40,000 nucleotides of DNA from Cristatella mucedo (lineage: Eukaryota; Bryozoa; Phylactolaemata; Cristatellidae), in assembly GCA_009760855.2 (NCBI GenBank), contig WPIO01000056.1, positions 1,912,501-1,952,500 on the forward strand, in the 5' to 3' direction. Position 1 is the first letter of the stretch. The number at the start of each line of letters is the position of its first letter. The translations under genes and the position numbers were made by a program. This document shows positions 29,924-39,883 of the stretch, in pieces. The notes beneath the pieces were generated by a model, which did no database searches, was not told the DNA's origin, and saw only the letters and a list, made by a program, of their open reading frames with translations.

Positions 29924-30063
29924 GTAGGGGTAGCCTAGAAAGGAAGGTAGGAAGGTAGAGAGAATGTAGGGGTAGCCTAGAAAGAAAGGTAGAGGGAAGG
30001 TAGGGGAAGCCTAGAAAGGAAGGTAGGAAGGTAGAGGGAAGGTAGGGGTAGCCTAGAAAAGAA
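29924..30063. repeat. Minisatellite with 42/34-bp units
   Basis: The unit start gtaggggtagcctagaaag recurs at 29924, 29966, 30000 and 30042, giving lengths of 42, 34 and 42 bp. The short unit lacks one aggtagga-type block. The array follows directly on the GA tract. Confidence 0.92.
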
Positions 30064-30439
30064 TCAGATTATGATCAGATGAAGAGTCCGCGCGGCTGCG
30101 AACCGGCCGTGCAGACTGTAGGTGCACCGTGCGAGCACAAGAAAGGCTGCAGCTTGAGAGTACTTTTAAGGATCTCTAGATCTTTAATTCTGAACAGGAT
30201 GTGCACTGGCGGAGGTGTACTACTTGGCGAGAAATTATCTCGCTTAGGCGGCATACGATATAGCTTATAACGACGCAGCATAAATTGTAACGATATAATG
30301 CATAATGATATAACATATATGGCGCACAGTATCTTTGGGTTCATGCAGTGGCAGAAGCAAATTCTACATCAAACGAGGCAGAGAGCCAGACCGCAGTTGC
30401 CTGCGAAATGGGTGTCGCAAGCGGATCGGTGTTGGAAAC

Positions 30440-30920
30440 CGTTTCGCTAGTCGTCGTCGTATCGCGCTGGCGGCGCGCCCGCCCGCGCAAAAGCGGCAGC
30501 ACTCGCCTCCGGAAGCGAGCGCCGGGCCAATGGAACGCCGCCGCCGGCGAGTCTGCGGCGTGCGTGCGCATGCTCGCGCGAGACTGCTCTCGCGATCGCT
30601 GAGTCGCAGCCCAGAGCGCCGCCGCCTCGTCGCGCGCTCTCACTCGGCGGCGCCGCGCTACGGGCGGCGCCGCCGAGTGAGAGCGCGCGATTCGAAATCT
30701 CTGCCGCCGCTCTCGTCGACCGCTCGCGCTGCCAGCTCGAGCGAAAGAGCGCGCGGCGTTTTCGGCGCTTCCTCGGGCGAAACCGAAACTAAAAGCGATT
30801 AGCAACCCGCGCTCGAAGCTAGCAATATGCGAGCCGCTGTTTTGTCGCGGTACGGTTCGACCGGTCCCGCGGCGGCGGCGGCGATATCAGGAAGCCGGCG
30901 GTGCGGCGCGGTGCTACACT
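30440..30920. promoter_or_regulatory. CpG-rich block with long GC palindrome
   Basis: Very CpG-dense sequence with many GCGC and CGCG words. It contains the near-perfect hairpin at 30630-30690. The 155- and 154-residue frames on opposite strands here are mutual shadows created by the GC-rich, palindromic sequence. No promoter element is identifiable. Confidence 0.3.
30630..30690. repeat. Inverted repeat, 26-27 bp perfect stem, 7-base loop
   Basis: Arm 30630-30655 is the exact reverse complement of 30665-30690; one more C-G pair (30656 with 30664) brings the stem to 27 bp around a 7-base loop. The arms are GC-rich and contain CTCACTCGGCGGCGCC-type sequence. Confidence 0.97.
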
Positions 30921-30934
30921 CGCTGATGAGACGT

Positions 30935-31110
30935 AATGGCTCACCAAGTAAGGTGGTTGCTTTTCACGACCTCAGCACCGAGGTCGTGGGTTCGAATTCT
31001 GCGGGGGGATCCTTTATCGCCACTACAAGCGGTGGTGATAGCCGTAAAGGCTCTCCTGTCGCTATACAAAAAGAGGCTGTTGAATCAGCTAACATTATTA
31101 TTATTACACA
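30935..31110 (+). mobile_element. SINE2, well-preserved copy with ATT tail
   Basis: taatggctcaccaagtaagg (A-box region), tcgtgggttcgaattctgc (B box) and gtggtgatagccgtaaaggc, then ctctcctgtcgctatacaaa and gctgttgaatcagctaacat, ending in attattattatta. Within the tail, AGCC-GTAA-AGGCT-N8-GCTATACAAAA is the module also found in LINE-B. It is the reference copy for SINE2. Confidence 0.88.
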
Positions 31111-31330
31111 CGCTCGCTGTGCGGCTTCCGCGTAAGGATAGAACTACGCCGCAAAAGCCGCGGCGCTCGTAACGGCGCTAGTCTCATCTGACGCGGACGA
31201 ATACCGACGACGCCTGAACCTTGTAGCGAGGCTAGTTACTTGTAGGTGCTGCGCCATGCACGCAGGCACGCCGGCAATAGTAAGAATGCGGCTGCGACGA
31301 AGAGCGCTCGTACCTTAACGTATCAAGACC
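31111..31330. other. Short unique stretch, CpG-rich
   Basis: No feature beyond CpG-rich sequence is seen. Confidence 0.4.
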
Positions 31331-31556
31331 TTGATGTGCTTATGCGTGCTGACACTGTGCATGCTGCCACTAACCACATTTGCATGCTGACCCTGTGCAT
31401 GTCACCCCTAACCATATTATTCATTTCGTTTGTTTTTCAAGCATGATTTTACTTACCATTCAATTGCATTTCACTTTACAGCAAATGTAAAGCGCCTAGA
31501 GAGAGATTAAGTTCTCTGAGGGCGCTTTATCAAGTGAATTATTATTATTATTATTA
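31331..31556 (+). mobile_element. LINE-A 3' UTR and tail, best-preserved hairpin
   Basis: The sense 3' UTR (gcatgctgccactaaccaca, tttgcatgctgaccctgtgc) leads to an 8-bp outer stem AAAGCGCC (31489-31496) with GGCGCTTT (31521-31528), 24 bases apart. The inner AGAGA (31502-31506) pairs with TCTCT (31513-31517), loop TTAAGT. An (ATT)6 tail closes it. It starts abruptly inside the UTR, so it is 5'-truncated. Confidence 0.9.
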
Positions 31557-31779
31557 AGGCACGCATCCATATTGTAGGTAAGTCGATTCGACAGCGGTGA
31601 ACGGTTACAGGCGTTCAACAGCGGCCGCGACGTACACCAGTGGCTCTGTGGCCTGGAGCTCAAATCTGCTCCGATGCTAATTGCCCCGAGTCTGAAATTC
31701 CAACTGCCAGCCTTTCTTGGGGCGTTGTCTTTCTATTCGGCCTCGGCGACAAAACTGTCGCGCGATCGCAAAATGGTGA

Positions 31780-32850
31780 ATAATAACTACCCGCCTTGAC
31801 GCGGCCGGTTTAGCGGGAACCGCCGTTTCAGCGGAGCGCGCGCTGCACTCGCAGCCAAGTGGCCATTGAAGGTGAGAGCGACTCGCGCTGTAGACGACGC
31901 GACGCCACTGCGTGGTCTCGTGCCTCGTCGGCGCAGCCGCCGCGCGAGCAGCCTCCCCCTTCGAGAGAGACCACCGAAGATTCGGCCGGAGGCTGAGGGC
32001 CCACCCTCGCAGTCATCCCAACCGAGGTTGCCACCGGCGACGACGAGCCGAAAGAGTCGAGGGCCGCGCGTCGCAGACGACGAGTTGCCTTCGGCGACCG
32101 CACACCTGGCGCGGACGATAAGAGACGGACGCGCCGACCGCCGCCGCCGCGCGGTGCGTCGGGCGACGATTGCGGCGGCGCGGGGCTGCGGCTTCCCACG
32201 AGATAGCTTCGGGTGTGTCGTAATGTCTCGGACAATCGCCGCCGCCGCCTGCAGTAAAGCGCTATCCAGCTCTCCAGCGCCCTACGCCGCGAGCGACCCG
32301 GTGCGCGGCCTCGGCTCTGTGCCAAGATCGAAGCTCGAACCGCCGCGCGGCGGAAGATCCGGGCACCTGGCGCCGGCGCGAGCTAGCGACCTCGGCCTCG
32401 ACCTCGCGGTGACGGCGGCAGGCGTAGAGGGCCCGCGCGACGGTTCCGCGGGCGCGTCTCGCCAGCGCCACAGCAAATTCTTGCGCGACTCGTGCAGGCC
32501 GCAACTTCACGCTCGCCCAAACATGCCCAGACGTGCAGCACGCCGCCGCTCGGGGATCGGCGGCGCTTCGAGCGGGCGTTCGGCACGGCGCCAGAAAAGC
32601 GGTCGTCGCGCACGCGCGCGCGAATCGTCTGAACTGGCGGCGGGACGGCGTGGCCAGTCGCCGGAGACCGACCGACCGACCGACGCCTGGCAGCCCGCGG
32701 CCGAGTCTTCCGCCGGACGCTCCTCATCCGGGAGTGCCTACGCTTTGCGGACCTTCTAGAATGCTCCGCATACCGTCGTACCGCGCAGCACGCACTGCGC
32801 CGCCGTCCGGCCGGCATGACTACACCGAGCGGCATTGTCGGGACTTATAA
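31780..32850. promoter_or_regulatory. CpG-rich block with long Arg/Ser/Ala-rich frames
   Basis: The longest frame of the window that is not a simple repeat (297 residues, plus strand 31866-32759) lies here. It is dominated by Arg, Ala, Ser and Pro with no domain, and long frames are open on the opposite strand too (150-165 residues). That pattern points to stop-poor CpG-rich DNA rather than a gene. A (CGAC)n run is at about 32660-32680. Confidence 0.3.
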
Positions 32851-32934
32851 AAAAAAAGCAGTTAGCCAGCCTCTGCAGCTGGCGGCGAACGGGGCTGCGA
32901 GGTCAAAACGACGTCACTTCCGTCCGTCCTCCTC

Positions 32935-32962
32935 GCTGCTGCTGCTGCTGCTGCTGCCGCCT
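32935..32962. repeat. (CTG)n microsatellite
   Basis: About eight CTG units, followed by ccgcc. Confidence 0.9.
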
Positions 32963-33282
32963 GCGGTGCATCCTGCATTCCTGCATGCTTCTACTTCCAT
33001 TCAACTTACTACCCCGACTTAACCCCTTAACCCCGACTGCCCTTCGGACTCAGCTTCCGCGTCTCACCTCTTGCTTGCGCGAGAGGAAGTGTGCTGGCCA
33101 TGCGCATGTGCACTTAAAGACGCTTTTGGTTTTGAGTGCGCCTTGGAAAAGTCTCCATCTTTGCGCTAGCTTAGTCTTTGCGACACCGCGAAGTCATCGG
33201 CAGGGACGGCGCCAATGATTGGACGCGAACTTGGCCATATGCTGCCGCATGGTGTCTTTTAGGTCGCAGGGAGTCCGCAGCT

Positions 33283-33440
33283 ACGTTTATAATAAAAGAA
33301 ATATAGCTCATTTGGGTAGCGCTCAGAAGAGAACTTAGTCCCTACGCAGGCGCTTCACATATGCCGCGGGCTCCAGCCCACGAACTAGGTCATCGAATAT
33401 ATTCGTCTTGACCAAGGTCGTTAAAGCCTAGTTCGTCAAG
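33283..33440 (-). mobile_element. SINE1 copy, diverged
   Basis: On the minus strand the tail catatgtgaagcgcctgcgt, then the changed hairpin GACTAAGTTCTC and tgagcgct, follows a decayed head with ctagttcgtgggctggagcc. The outer stem is still pairable. Confidence 0.78.
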
Positions 33441-34204
33441 TTAAACAACGTGAAGATTTTACTCGCTATTCGATCCTAATACCAGCAAGCTTGGCTGACT
33501 TTACTTCCGCCGCAGCCGCCGCCGCTACGCGACGTCACGTTTCCTCGCGGGGGAGCAGCCGCTGGCGGCACCTGCAGCGGCCGGGAGCTGCCGCGGCGCA
33601 GCGCAGCCAAGCGCGTGACGAAAGTGCGGCCTATTCACTAATTAAATTAAGCCGTTCCTTGAGTCGTAGCTGCGCCGCAATGCGACGGGAGTGGTACACT
33701 GTCCGGCTTTCTGCATAGGACATTGGACTTTCAGGACGCGCGGACCCGACATGGCGAACGAGCACGGCGGCCTCGATGTGCGGCTCTCGGCGTTCGGCCG
33801 GCGTAGCTGCCGCTCAGCTCCGACGGCCGGCGCCAACCAAGCAGCGTAGTGGGTGGGGGCTGGATTCTTACCTTTGTAGTCTGATCAGATAGTGCGCGCC
33901 TTTCCATGGCAGCGGCCTTCAGACACTGCATTTTTAGAGTCGCTTACTTTAGAGCACTACAGAATCCACTGCCGTGACAGACGCTCGTTCTTCAATGCTA
34001 TGAATGGACGCAATCCCGAGACACACATCTACTCCAAGCGTAACTTACCCAACGAGGTGCTTCGTATAGACGCTTCGCAAGAGCGATTCTGACCTTCGTA
34101 ATCGCAAAATACTTTCGTTGCAACCAAGGCATTGTCATCTGCACAGCCGGGTACTCATTCAACGTGGAGCATTTCATGGGTGGATCTCCATCTTCAAATC
34201 GGTC
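33441..34204. other. Stretch without recognisable features
   Basis: It includes a CpG-rich part at 33490-33620. No credible gene or repeat family was found. Confidence 0.4.
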
Positions 34205-34480
34205 TCGCGTTCGTTCTTATCTCTCTCTCTCTTTCTCTCTCTCTCTCTCGCTCTCTCTATCTCGCGCGCGCGAATGTTCTCTATCTAGAGCTCTCTCCTC
34301 TCTCAGTCTCCCTCTTTCTGTTTGTCTGTCTCTGACTCTGTGTCTCTCTGTCTCTGTCTCTGTCTCTGTCGCTGTCTCTCTCTGTCTCTGTCTCTGTCTC
34401 TGTCTCTGTCTCTGTCTCTGTCTCTGTCTCTGTCTCTGTCTCTGTCTCTCTCCGTCTCTGTATCTGTCGCTGTCTTTGTC

Positions 34481-34557
<77 letters not shown>

Positions 34558-34570
34558 ATTCCTCGCGAGT

Positions 34571-34644
<74 letters not shown>

Positions 34645-34646
34645 CG

Positions 34647-34678
<32 letters not shown>

Positions 34679-34707
34679 TGCGTGTGTGTGTGTGTGTGTG
34701 TGTGTGT
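34205..34707. repeat. Compound microsatellite (CT)n, (CTGT)n, (TA)n, (GT)n
   Basis: CT-rich to about 34592 with regular ctctgt hexamers at 34340-34450, then about 20 bp TA and about 95 bp GT/GCGT. Confidence 0.98.
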
Positions 34708-34739
34708 TCATCAAAATGTGAATGTAGGCATACCTACAT

Positions 34740-35097
34740 TAACCGGTGGAGCCCTGCCCTGCCGGGGCCGCGGGTACTATCCGTGGCTCGGGTTCAGGAA
34801 TAGGGACCGCATGGATTCCGCTTCCGAGTCGGAAATAGCGTCGAAGACGCATAGCCGCCGCAATGCCTAGGTCGGTCAGGCAGGCTTCTTTATCGGGCCA
34901 CCACCTGCCAAGGGCGCCAACCACGAAGGGCCTCATCACTGCCAGCAGACAGGAGAGACCGGGCTAAGACCCTGTACTTTTCAACCTTTTTTCCGGGCCA
35001 CCACCACCAAGCCGTCCTCGCTGCCGTCAAACGGTACCGTCACGTCGACGATGGCAGTGTCGGTGCCATTGTTGATGACCAGGTCTAGGCATTCATA
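34740..35097 (-). pseudogene. C-terminal remnant of an R2-type (restriction-like endonuclease) retrotransposon
   Basis: On the minus strand from 35097 the frames give YECLDLVINNG, TAIVDVTVPFDGSEDG, then (frameshift near 34985) KKVEKYRVLARSLLSAG, then (frameshift near 34935) FVVGALGRWWPDKEACLTDL and GIAAAMRLRRYF. The blocks D-V-T-V-P-F, E-K-Y-x-x-L, F-V-V-G-A-L-G-x-W and L-x-x-L-G-I are characteristic of the restriction-like endonuclease end of R2/NeSL/CRE-type non-LTR elements, which cuts the target site. The usual P-D of the catalytic P-D...D motif reads L-D here. Two frameshifts and loss of everything upstream make it inactive. CT and GT tracts flank both ends. Placement is by recognition of conserved blocks. 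Confidence 0.72.
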
Positions 35098-35100
35098 TCT

Positions 35101-35176
35101 TTCTCTCTCTCCCTCTTATATCTCTCACCACCTCTCTCTGTCTCTCTCTCTCTCTCTCTCTCCATCTCTCCTCTCT

Positions 35177-35239
<63 letters not shown>

Positions 35240-35250
35240 TCTCTCTCTCT

Positions 35251-35344
<94 letters not shown>

Positions 35345-35532
35345 CCTCTCTCTCTCCTCTCTCTCCCTCTCTCTCTCTCTCTCTCCATCTCTCCTCCCTC
35401 CCTCTCTCTCTCTCTCTCCATCTCTCCTCTCTCCCTCTCTCCCCCTCTCCCTCTCTCTCCTCTCTCCCTCCCTCCCTCTCTCCATCTCTCCATCTCTCCT
35501 CCATCTCTCCTCTCTCTCCCTCTCTCTCTCCA

Positions 35533-35607
<75 letters not shown>

Positions 35608-35640
35608 TCTCTCTCTCTCCCTCTCTACCCCTTTTTCTCT
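35101..35640. repeat. Long (CT)n tract with CCAT and CCCT variants
   Basis: About 540 bp is almost all pyrimidine on the plus strand, with a C10 run at about 35251-35260 and several ctccatct units. The ORFs across it are artefacts. Confidence 0.98.
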
Positions 35641-36404
35641 TATCTCCGTTTCTCTGTCCGTCTCTCACTTCCTGTGTCTCCCTTGCCCGTCCGTACAGCT
35701 TCACAAAAACGGTCGTTTGTTATACGAAGCTTACAGTCAGCGACAGAGAGTGCTAGTTAAAGCATTAAGTAACTTGACACTTGGACCTCGATCAAGCATT
35801 CCGAAGAGGGTATCGCATGTGGCGGGGTACTGACTGCACTGACTGGGTCGCTGAGCTAGCCAGCGTCTGGCACGTCAGCGGCCTGCAAAGCGCCAGCCGG
35901 AGGCGGCTCCACAGTCATGGGGTCGCTCCGCCGTCGGCGGCATGGAGGGCATGGTATGGCACGGTACGGCGGCACCGAGCAGTCATAAAATGGCTTCCAA
36001 CCATTGAGCAGGTGCCGTTGCCCAACGATTGACGCTCGCTCTATAACTAGTCGCAGTTGGGGCTTCCCAGTCTGGTGAAAGGCGGCAAACTCGGCCAAAC
36101 TGAAAGTGCTGAGCGCATTATTTCTGCTGTGCACGGAGCGCGTCATTGAGCCGTGTTGACCGTGCGACAGCCGCGAGTCTTTCCTCAAAAAACAGGAGAC
36201 CGGGGTCTCGATTAGTCAGCTAGTTCGACCTGTGGTCGGGACTATTGGTAGCTGGAGTTGACACGCGAGTCGCTGCGATCGGACTCGCGTCGCTGCTGGC
36301 AACCTTGCAGAGCAAGCCTCGCTGTAGCGCTCCCGCAGATTCACTCCCCGACCCGCTGTCTGCTCGAATTGCAGCACGTCAGCAGTTTCAAGCCGACGTC
36401 GAAG
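35641..36404. other. Stretch without recognisable features
   Basis: No supported gene or repeat was found. A short ggtatggcacggtacggcgg near-duplication is at 35953-35972. Confidence 0.4.
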
Positions 36405-36660
36405 CATAATAATAATAATAATGTACTTGATAAAGCGCCCACAGAGAACTTAATCTCTTTCTAGGCGCTTTACATTTGCTGCAAAGGGAAATGCAATTAA
36501 ATGGTGAGTAAAATCATGCTTGAAAAACAAACAAAATTAATAACATGGTTAGGGGTGACATGCACAGGGTCAGCATGCAAATGTGGTTAGTGGCAGCATG
36601 CACAGTGTCAGCACGCATAAGCACGTGAAGGACGAATCACAGGGACCCACTAAATGCTCT
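36405..36660 (-). mobile_element. LINE-A 3' end, 5'-truncated
   Basis: (AAT)n at 36407-36421 is followed by ttgataaagcgcccacagag, aacttaatctctttctaggc, then the 3' UTR words gttaggggtgacatgcacag and agtggcagcatgcacagtgt, stopping at ccactaaatgct. It is very similar to 2719-2950, with few substitutions over about 190 bp. Confidence 0.9.
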
Positions 36661-38804
36661 CAGCTAGAGCGAGCAGGCCGACTGTCGGGGCGCTGCCGTC
36701 TGGCTTTCGACCATCACGACCTGTCTGTCTGTCACATGCGGTGGCCATTAGTCAGCCGGTGCCAGGGAGTGCCAGGCTAACGGATCCCGGATTCGAGTGT
36801 GATTCACGCCAGGGATCTGAGCTCTGAGATCCCCCTCGTCGTACTAGAGCAGCTTGAGATCACCCCAAGTCAAAATAATGTATGAGCTCGGCTGTAGCAC
36901 ACTGACACGCTCGAGCCGAGCGCCTACAGGCGGCGCTACTGCAGCACTGCCTGCTGCGTATCAAAACCGTGCAGATGAAAAGGTGAGCTGGCCCGCGACG
37001 TGGACGTAGATGGCACGGACGCGGCTCCTGCGTCATCCGCCCTGGCCCGGCATTGAAACTGCTTGGGCTATGCAGCACTTTTTGGTTCCAGGTCGCCTGC
37101 CCTCACGTATTCCGGAGTCGCAATCATTCTCGGCACGCTCTTTTGATGGGGTCTGGGCAGCAATTTGGGTCAGCAATTCACTGGCCGCCTTGTCTCCTAG
37201 GCCTACTGATCAGTTGATGCGCGGTCAGCATGCCCACCGGCCAACAAAAAAGCACAAAAAACTGTCGAGTCAACGAGCAAGCATGCGGTCGGTCCGTCGG
37301 TCTGAGTCATAACGGCACCGCCGCCGGGGAGCAGGTGCGCGGTGGACAATGCCGAGCGGCCTGAAGGGTGCGACGAGAATCTCCACGCAAGGCTCCCCCC
37401 GTCGGCAGCTGCAGCTTCGCGGAGACAGACCGGACGCGATCTGCTGCGGTGGGCGGCGGGGGGGGGCTCTCACTTTATCCAGCTCGCTATCGGTATACTC
37501 CGGAGCTGCAGGTCCCCCCCCCGCCCGGGCTCCAAACTCGGCTCCCTCCGGTTGCGAATGCTTTTCACTTCCGCTCCGGTTTAACACCTGCACGAGGCCA
37601 TTTGGAGGCGAGGCTGTCGAAGTGCGCTTCTCCGGACACGCGGGCTTTTTTGCTAGGCATTTTCTGGATGCTTCTGCGGCAAACTACCGCAGCTCTAGTG
37701 CGTTGAATCTGCCCACGTTGACTTCCGCCGCCGACGCAGTAGGCTATCGAGGTACAGCGGACCCAACATAAAAATTCTTTGTCTCCTGCTGGCGATTCTT
37801 TTCTAGCCGCTCCGTCGTAGCCGCTTCGACTTTGTGCCTTCATGACTGTCTTCCTAACTCCACTTAAGGTTCTCGCGTTTCGTCGGCTTTTTCGACCGAG
37901 GTTGATGACTACTAATTTGGCACAAAAACCGCTTCGGCCTTTGAAACTGAACATTCTTGGGCATAGCGGCCACTTGGTGGCAGACACATCCGCGTTCGCA
38001 TATATGCGATCGTGAATAAATATATATATATTGGCTGCGGTAACGCCACCGCGTTTTGCCATTCCTGCCTTTATTTGATTGATTGATAGATAGATTCAAT
38101 TGGTATTCTATAGTCTGAGCAATCTTTGATCCGAAAGTAGCTTGCTCGGAGCTGTCGCGGAAGACATCTATCTACTCACCTTCCTGGCGAAATCAAACTG
38201 ATTGCTTTGCTGGATATACATGTAAGCTTAGATAAGGCTGTAGCCAGGGGTAAGCTACGCCGGGCCAACTAATTCTAGGTGAGCCGAACGAGGCGTGGCT
38301 TGTCGGGTGGCTTGACCGTCCGACACGCCCCGTTCAGTTGTTCCGAGGGGGCTGAGGAGGAGCTGTGCTAAGCCTCTCTTTCATACTCGTGTGCCCACGT
38401 ATACAGATTGAATGCGTAGCCTCCATCAGCGCACAGTCGGCTGAAAATCCAGCATCCGTTAATCCAGCGTCATATGACGGCAATGACGGCATCGAGCTCA
38501 TAATCCTTCACAGTTTCTGATAAGTAACAGCTCGGCCCAGCACCAGACAGAGTAGCACGTGCAGTCTTTATATGCACCAGGTCCGAATGCTCCAATTGTT
38601 CGAGGCGACAGTGGGCGTGTACCGAACGCACATACGCCTACTTATGTGTACCTGTGGGTCTGGTTACAAAAGGTCAGCACGTCTAGGTCACCTCGCCGGC
38701 GCTCTAGCGCTCTTGTGGAGAATGCTGACGAAAACTATCCACTCGTAATCACCGTATCTAGTTTATGGACTTCGAAGCAATTTGGACAAGGTCACAGTCC
38801 TGGA
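36661..38804. other. Long stretch without recognised features
   Basis: G9 and C10 runs at 37450-37458 and 37514-37523 are about 60 bp apart and could pair. Frames up to 165 residues (37565-38062, minus) have no motif I recognise. (TA)-rich words occur at 38020-38030 and a (GATT/GATA) run at 38075-38095. No gene is claimed. Confidence 0.4.
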
Positions 38805-38980
38805 CATTCACTCGCTGATTTGGACCAGCGATTAAGGTGCTCGCCCGACCAAGAAGTCGTGGGCTCGAGGAGCCCCCAGGCTAAAGATTAAAGTGAAGCA
38901 TTGAAGCACCCGAATAAAGATTAAGTTCTCTTGGGGCGCTTTACAAATGAAATATATATATATATATATATATATATTAT
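38805..38980 (+). mobile_element. SINE1 copy with (TA)n tail
   Basis: gatttggaccagcgattaag (A-box region), gctcgcccgaccaagaagtc, a B-box region disrupted by an insertion (gtgggctcgaggagccccca), then gaagcacccgaataaagatt, aagttctcttggggcgcttt and a (TA)n tail at 38951-38977. Confidence 0.85.
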
Positions 38981-39603
38981 GGGCCTGTATTGCATTGAAC
39001 CAGCTTTACACTTGGTAATAGGCAGTAGGCTCTAATTTGCCACCCAGCAAACAAATCTTGCCTGATCGTGACTGCCAACGACTTATTGTAGTTAAGCCAT
39101 ACCCGAGAAACAACAGATAATCGTGAGATGGATTGTACTTCATGCAGCATTGCCGCATGGAAGCCAAGCTGATACTGCTGCTCCATAATTTTTTCTGTAC
39201 AATTGTGGAATTCTTTACAATTCCTAAGAATTGTGTGGGTGCTGGAAATGCCTTAACACTGCATTCGCGTGTTTTCACGGTAGAGGCATAAGCGAGGCCT
39301 AAAGTCCACAGAAGGGTCACTCACCTGAAGCATTCATTCATAGGAACTTGGTTAACGGTACACCTGCCCAGGACCTGCCTGCATAGGGCACTTTACACAG
39401 ATGCGACCGATTTTTGCGATGAGCTTCGCTAGCAGTGAGTTTTGCTTCTTCGCACGAATCGGCCATTGGTAGAGTTCGAAGGATAGTGGAAGGGCAGGGG
39501 ACCTGCTCCTGGTTTACGGCTGTAATATTTACCACGGCTACTCTGCTGTGGTTAAAGGAGAGCACTCAGGGCCCCCTATTTACTCGGTACCCCTATACCA
39601 CAC
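38981..39603. other. Stretch without recognisable features
   Basis: The small frames here have no motif. No repeat family of the window is present. Confidence 0.4.
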
Positions 39604-39615
39604 TCTGTCTGTGTC

Positions 39616-39659
<44 letters not shown>

Positions 39660-39697
39660 TGTGTGTGTGTGTGTGTGTGTGTGTGTTAGTGTCCGCG
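39604..39697. repeat. (GT)n microsatellite
   Basis: About 80 bp of GT with gcgc, tctgtc and tta interruptions. Confidence 0.97.
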
Positions 39698-39846
39698 TGT
39701 GTCTGTTCTGTGCACGCACAAGCGAACGCGTACGTTTAACCAGTGCTCATAGCCAAAAGTGCTTAGCTGACTTGGTGGCTCGGATCAGCAGGGCTCGGGC
39801 GGACAGCTGGCCGATCATGCATCTCTGCACTCTGGTATCACAGTCT

Positions 39847-39883
39847 AGCGATCACTTCCAGCTGCTAGCTGGCTGTGATCGCT
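39847..39883. repeat. Two-tier hairpin (9 + 5 bp)
   Basis: AGCGATCAC (39847-39855) pairs with GTGATCGCT (39875-39883), and inside it CCAGC (39858-39862) pairs with GCTGG (39868-39872). A 2x2 internal loop separates the tiers and the apical loop has 5 bases. Part of the arm is duplicated downstream (ctggctgtgatcg twice). Confidence 0.9.

Noticed and set aside
31866-32759. 297-residue plus-strand frame
   Set aside because: Composition is Arg/Ala/Ser/Pro from CpG-rich DNA, long frames are open on the other strand too, and no motif or domain is visible.
35051-35833. 260-residue SL-repeat frame and Arg/Glu frames on the other strand
   Set aside because: Translation of the CT tract; no unique protein sequence.
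37450-37523. G9/C10 pair as a functional structure
   Set aside because: Homopolymer runs are error-prone and no conserved stem is visible beyond them.
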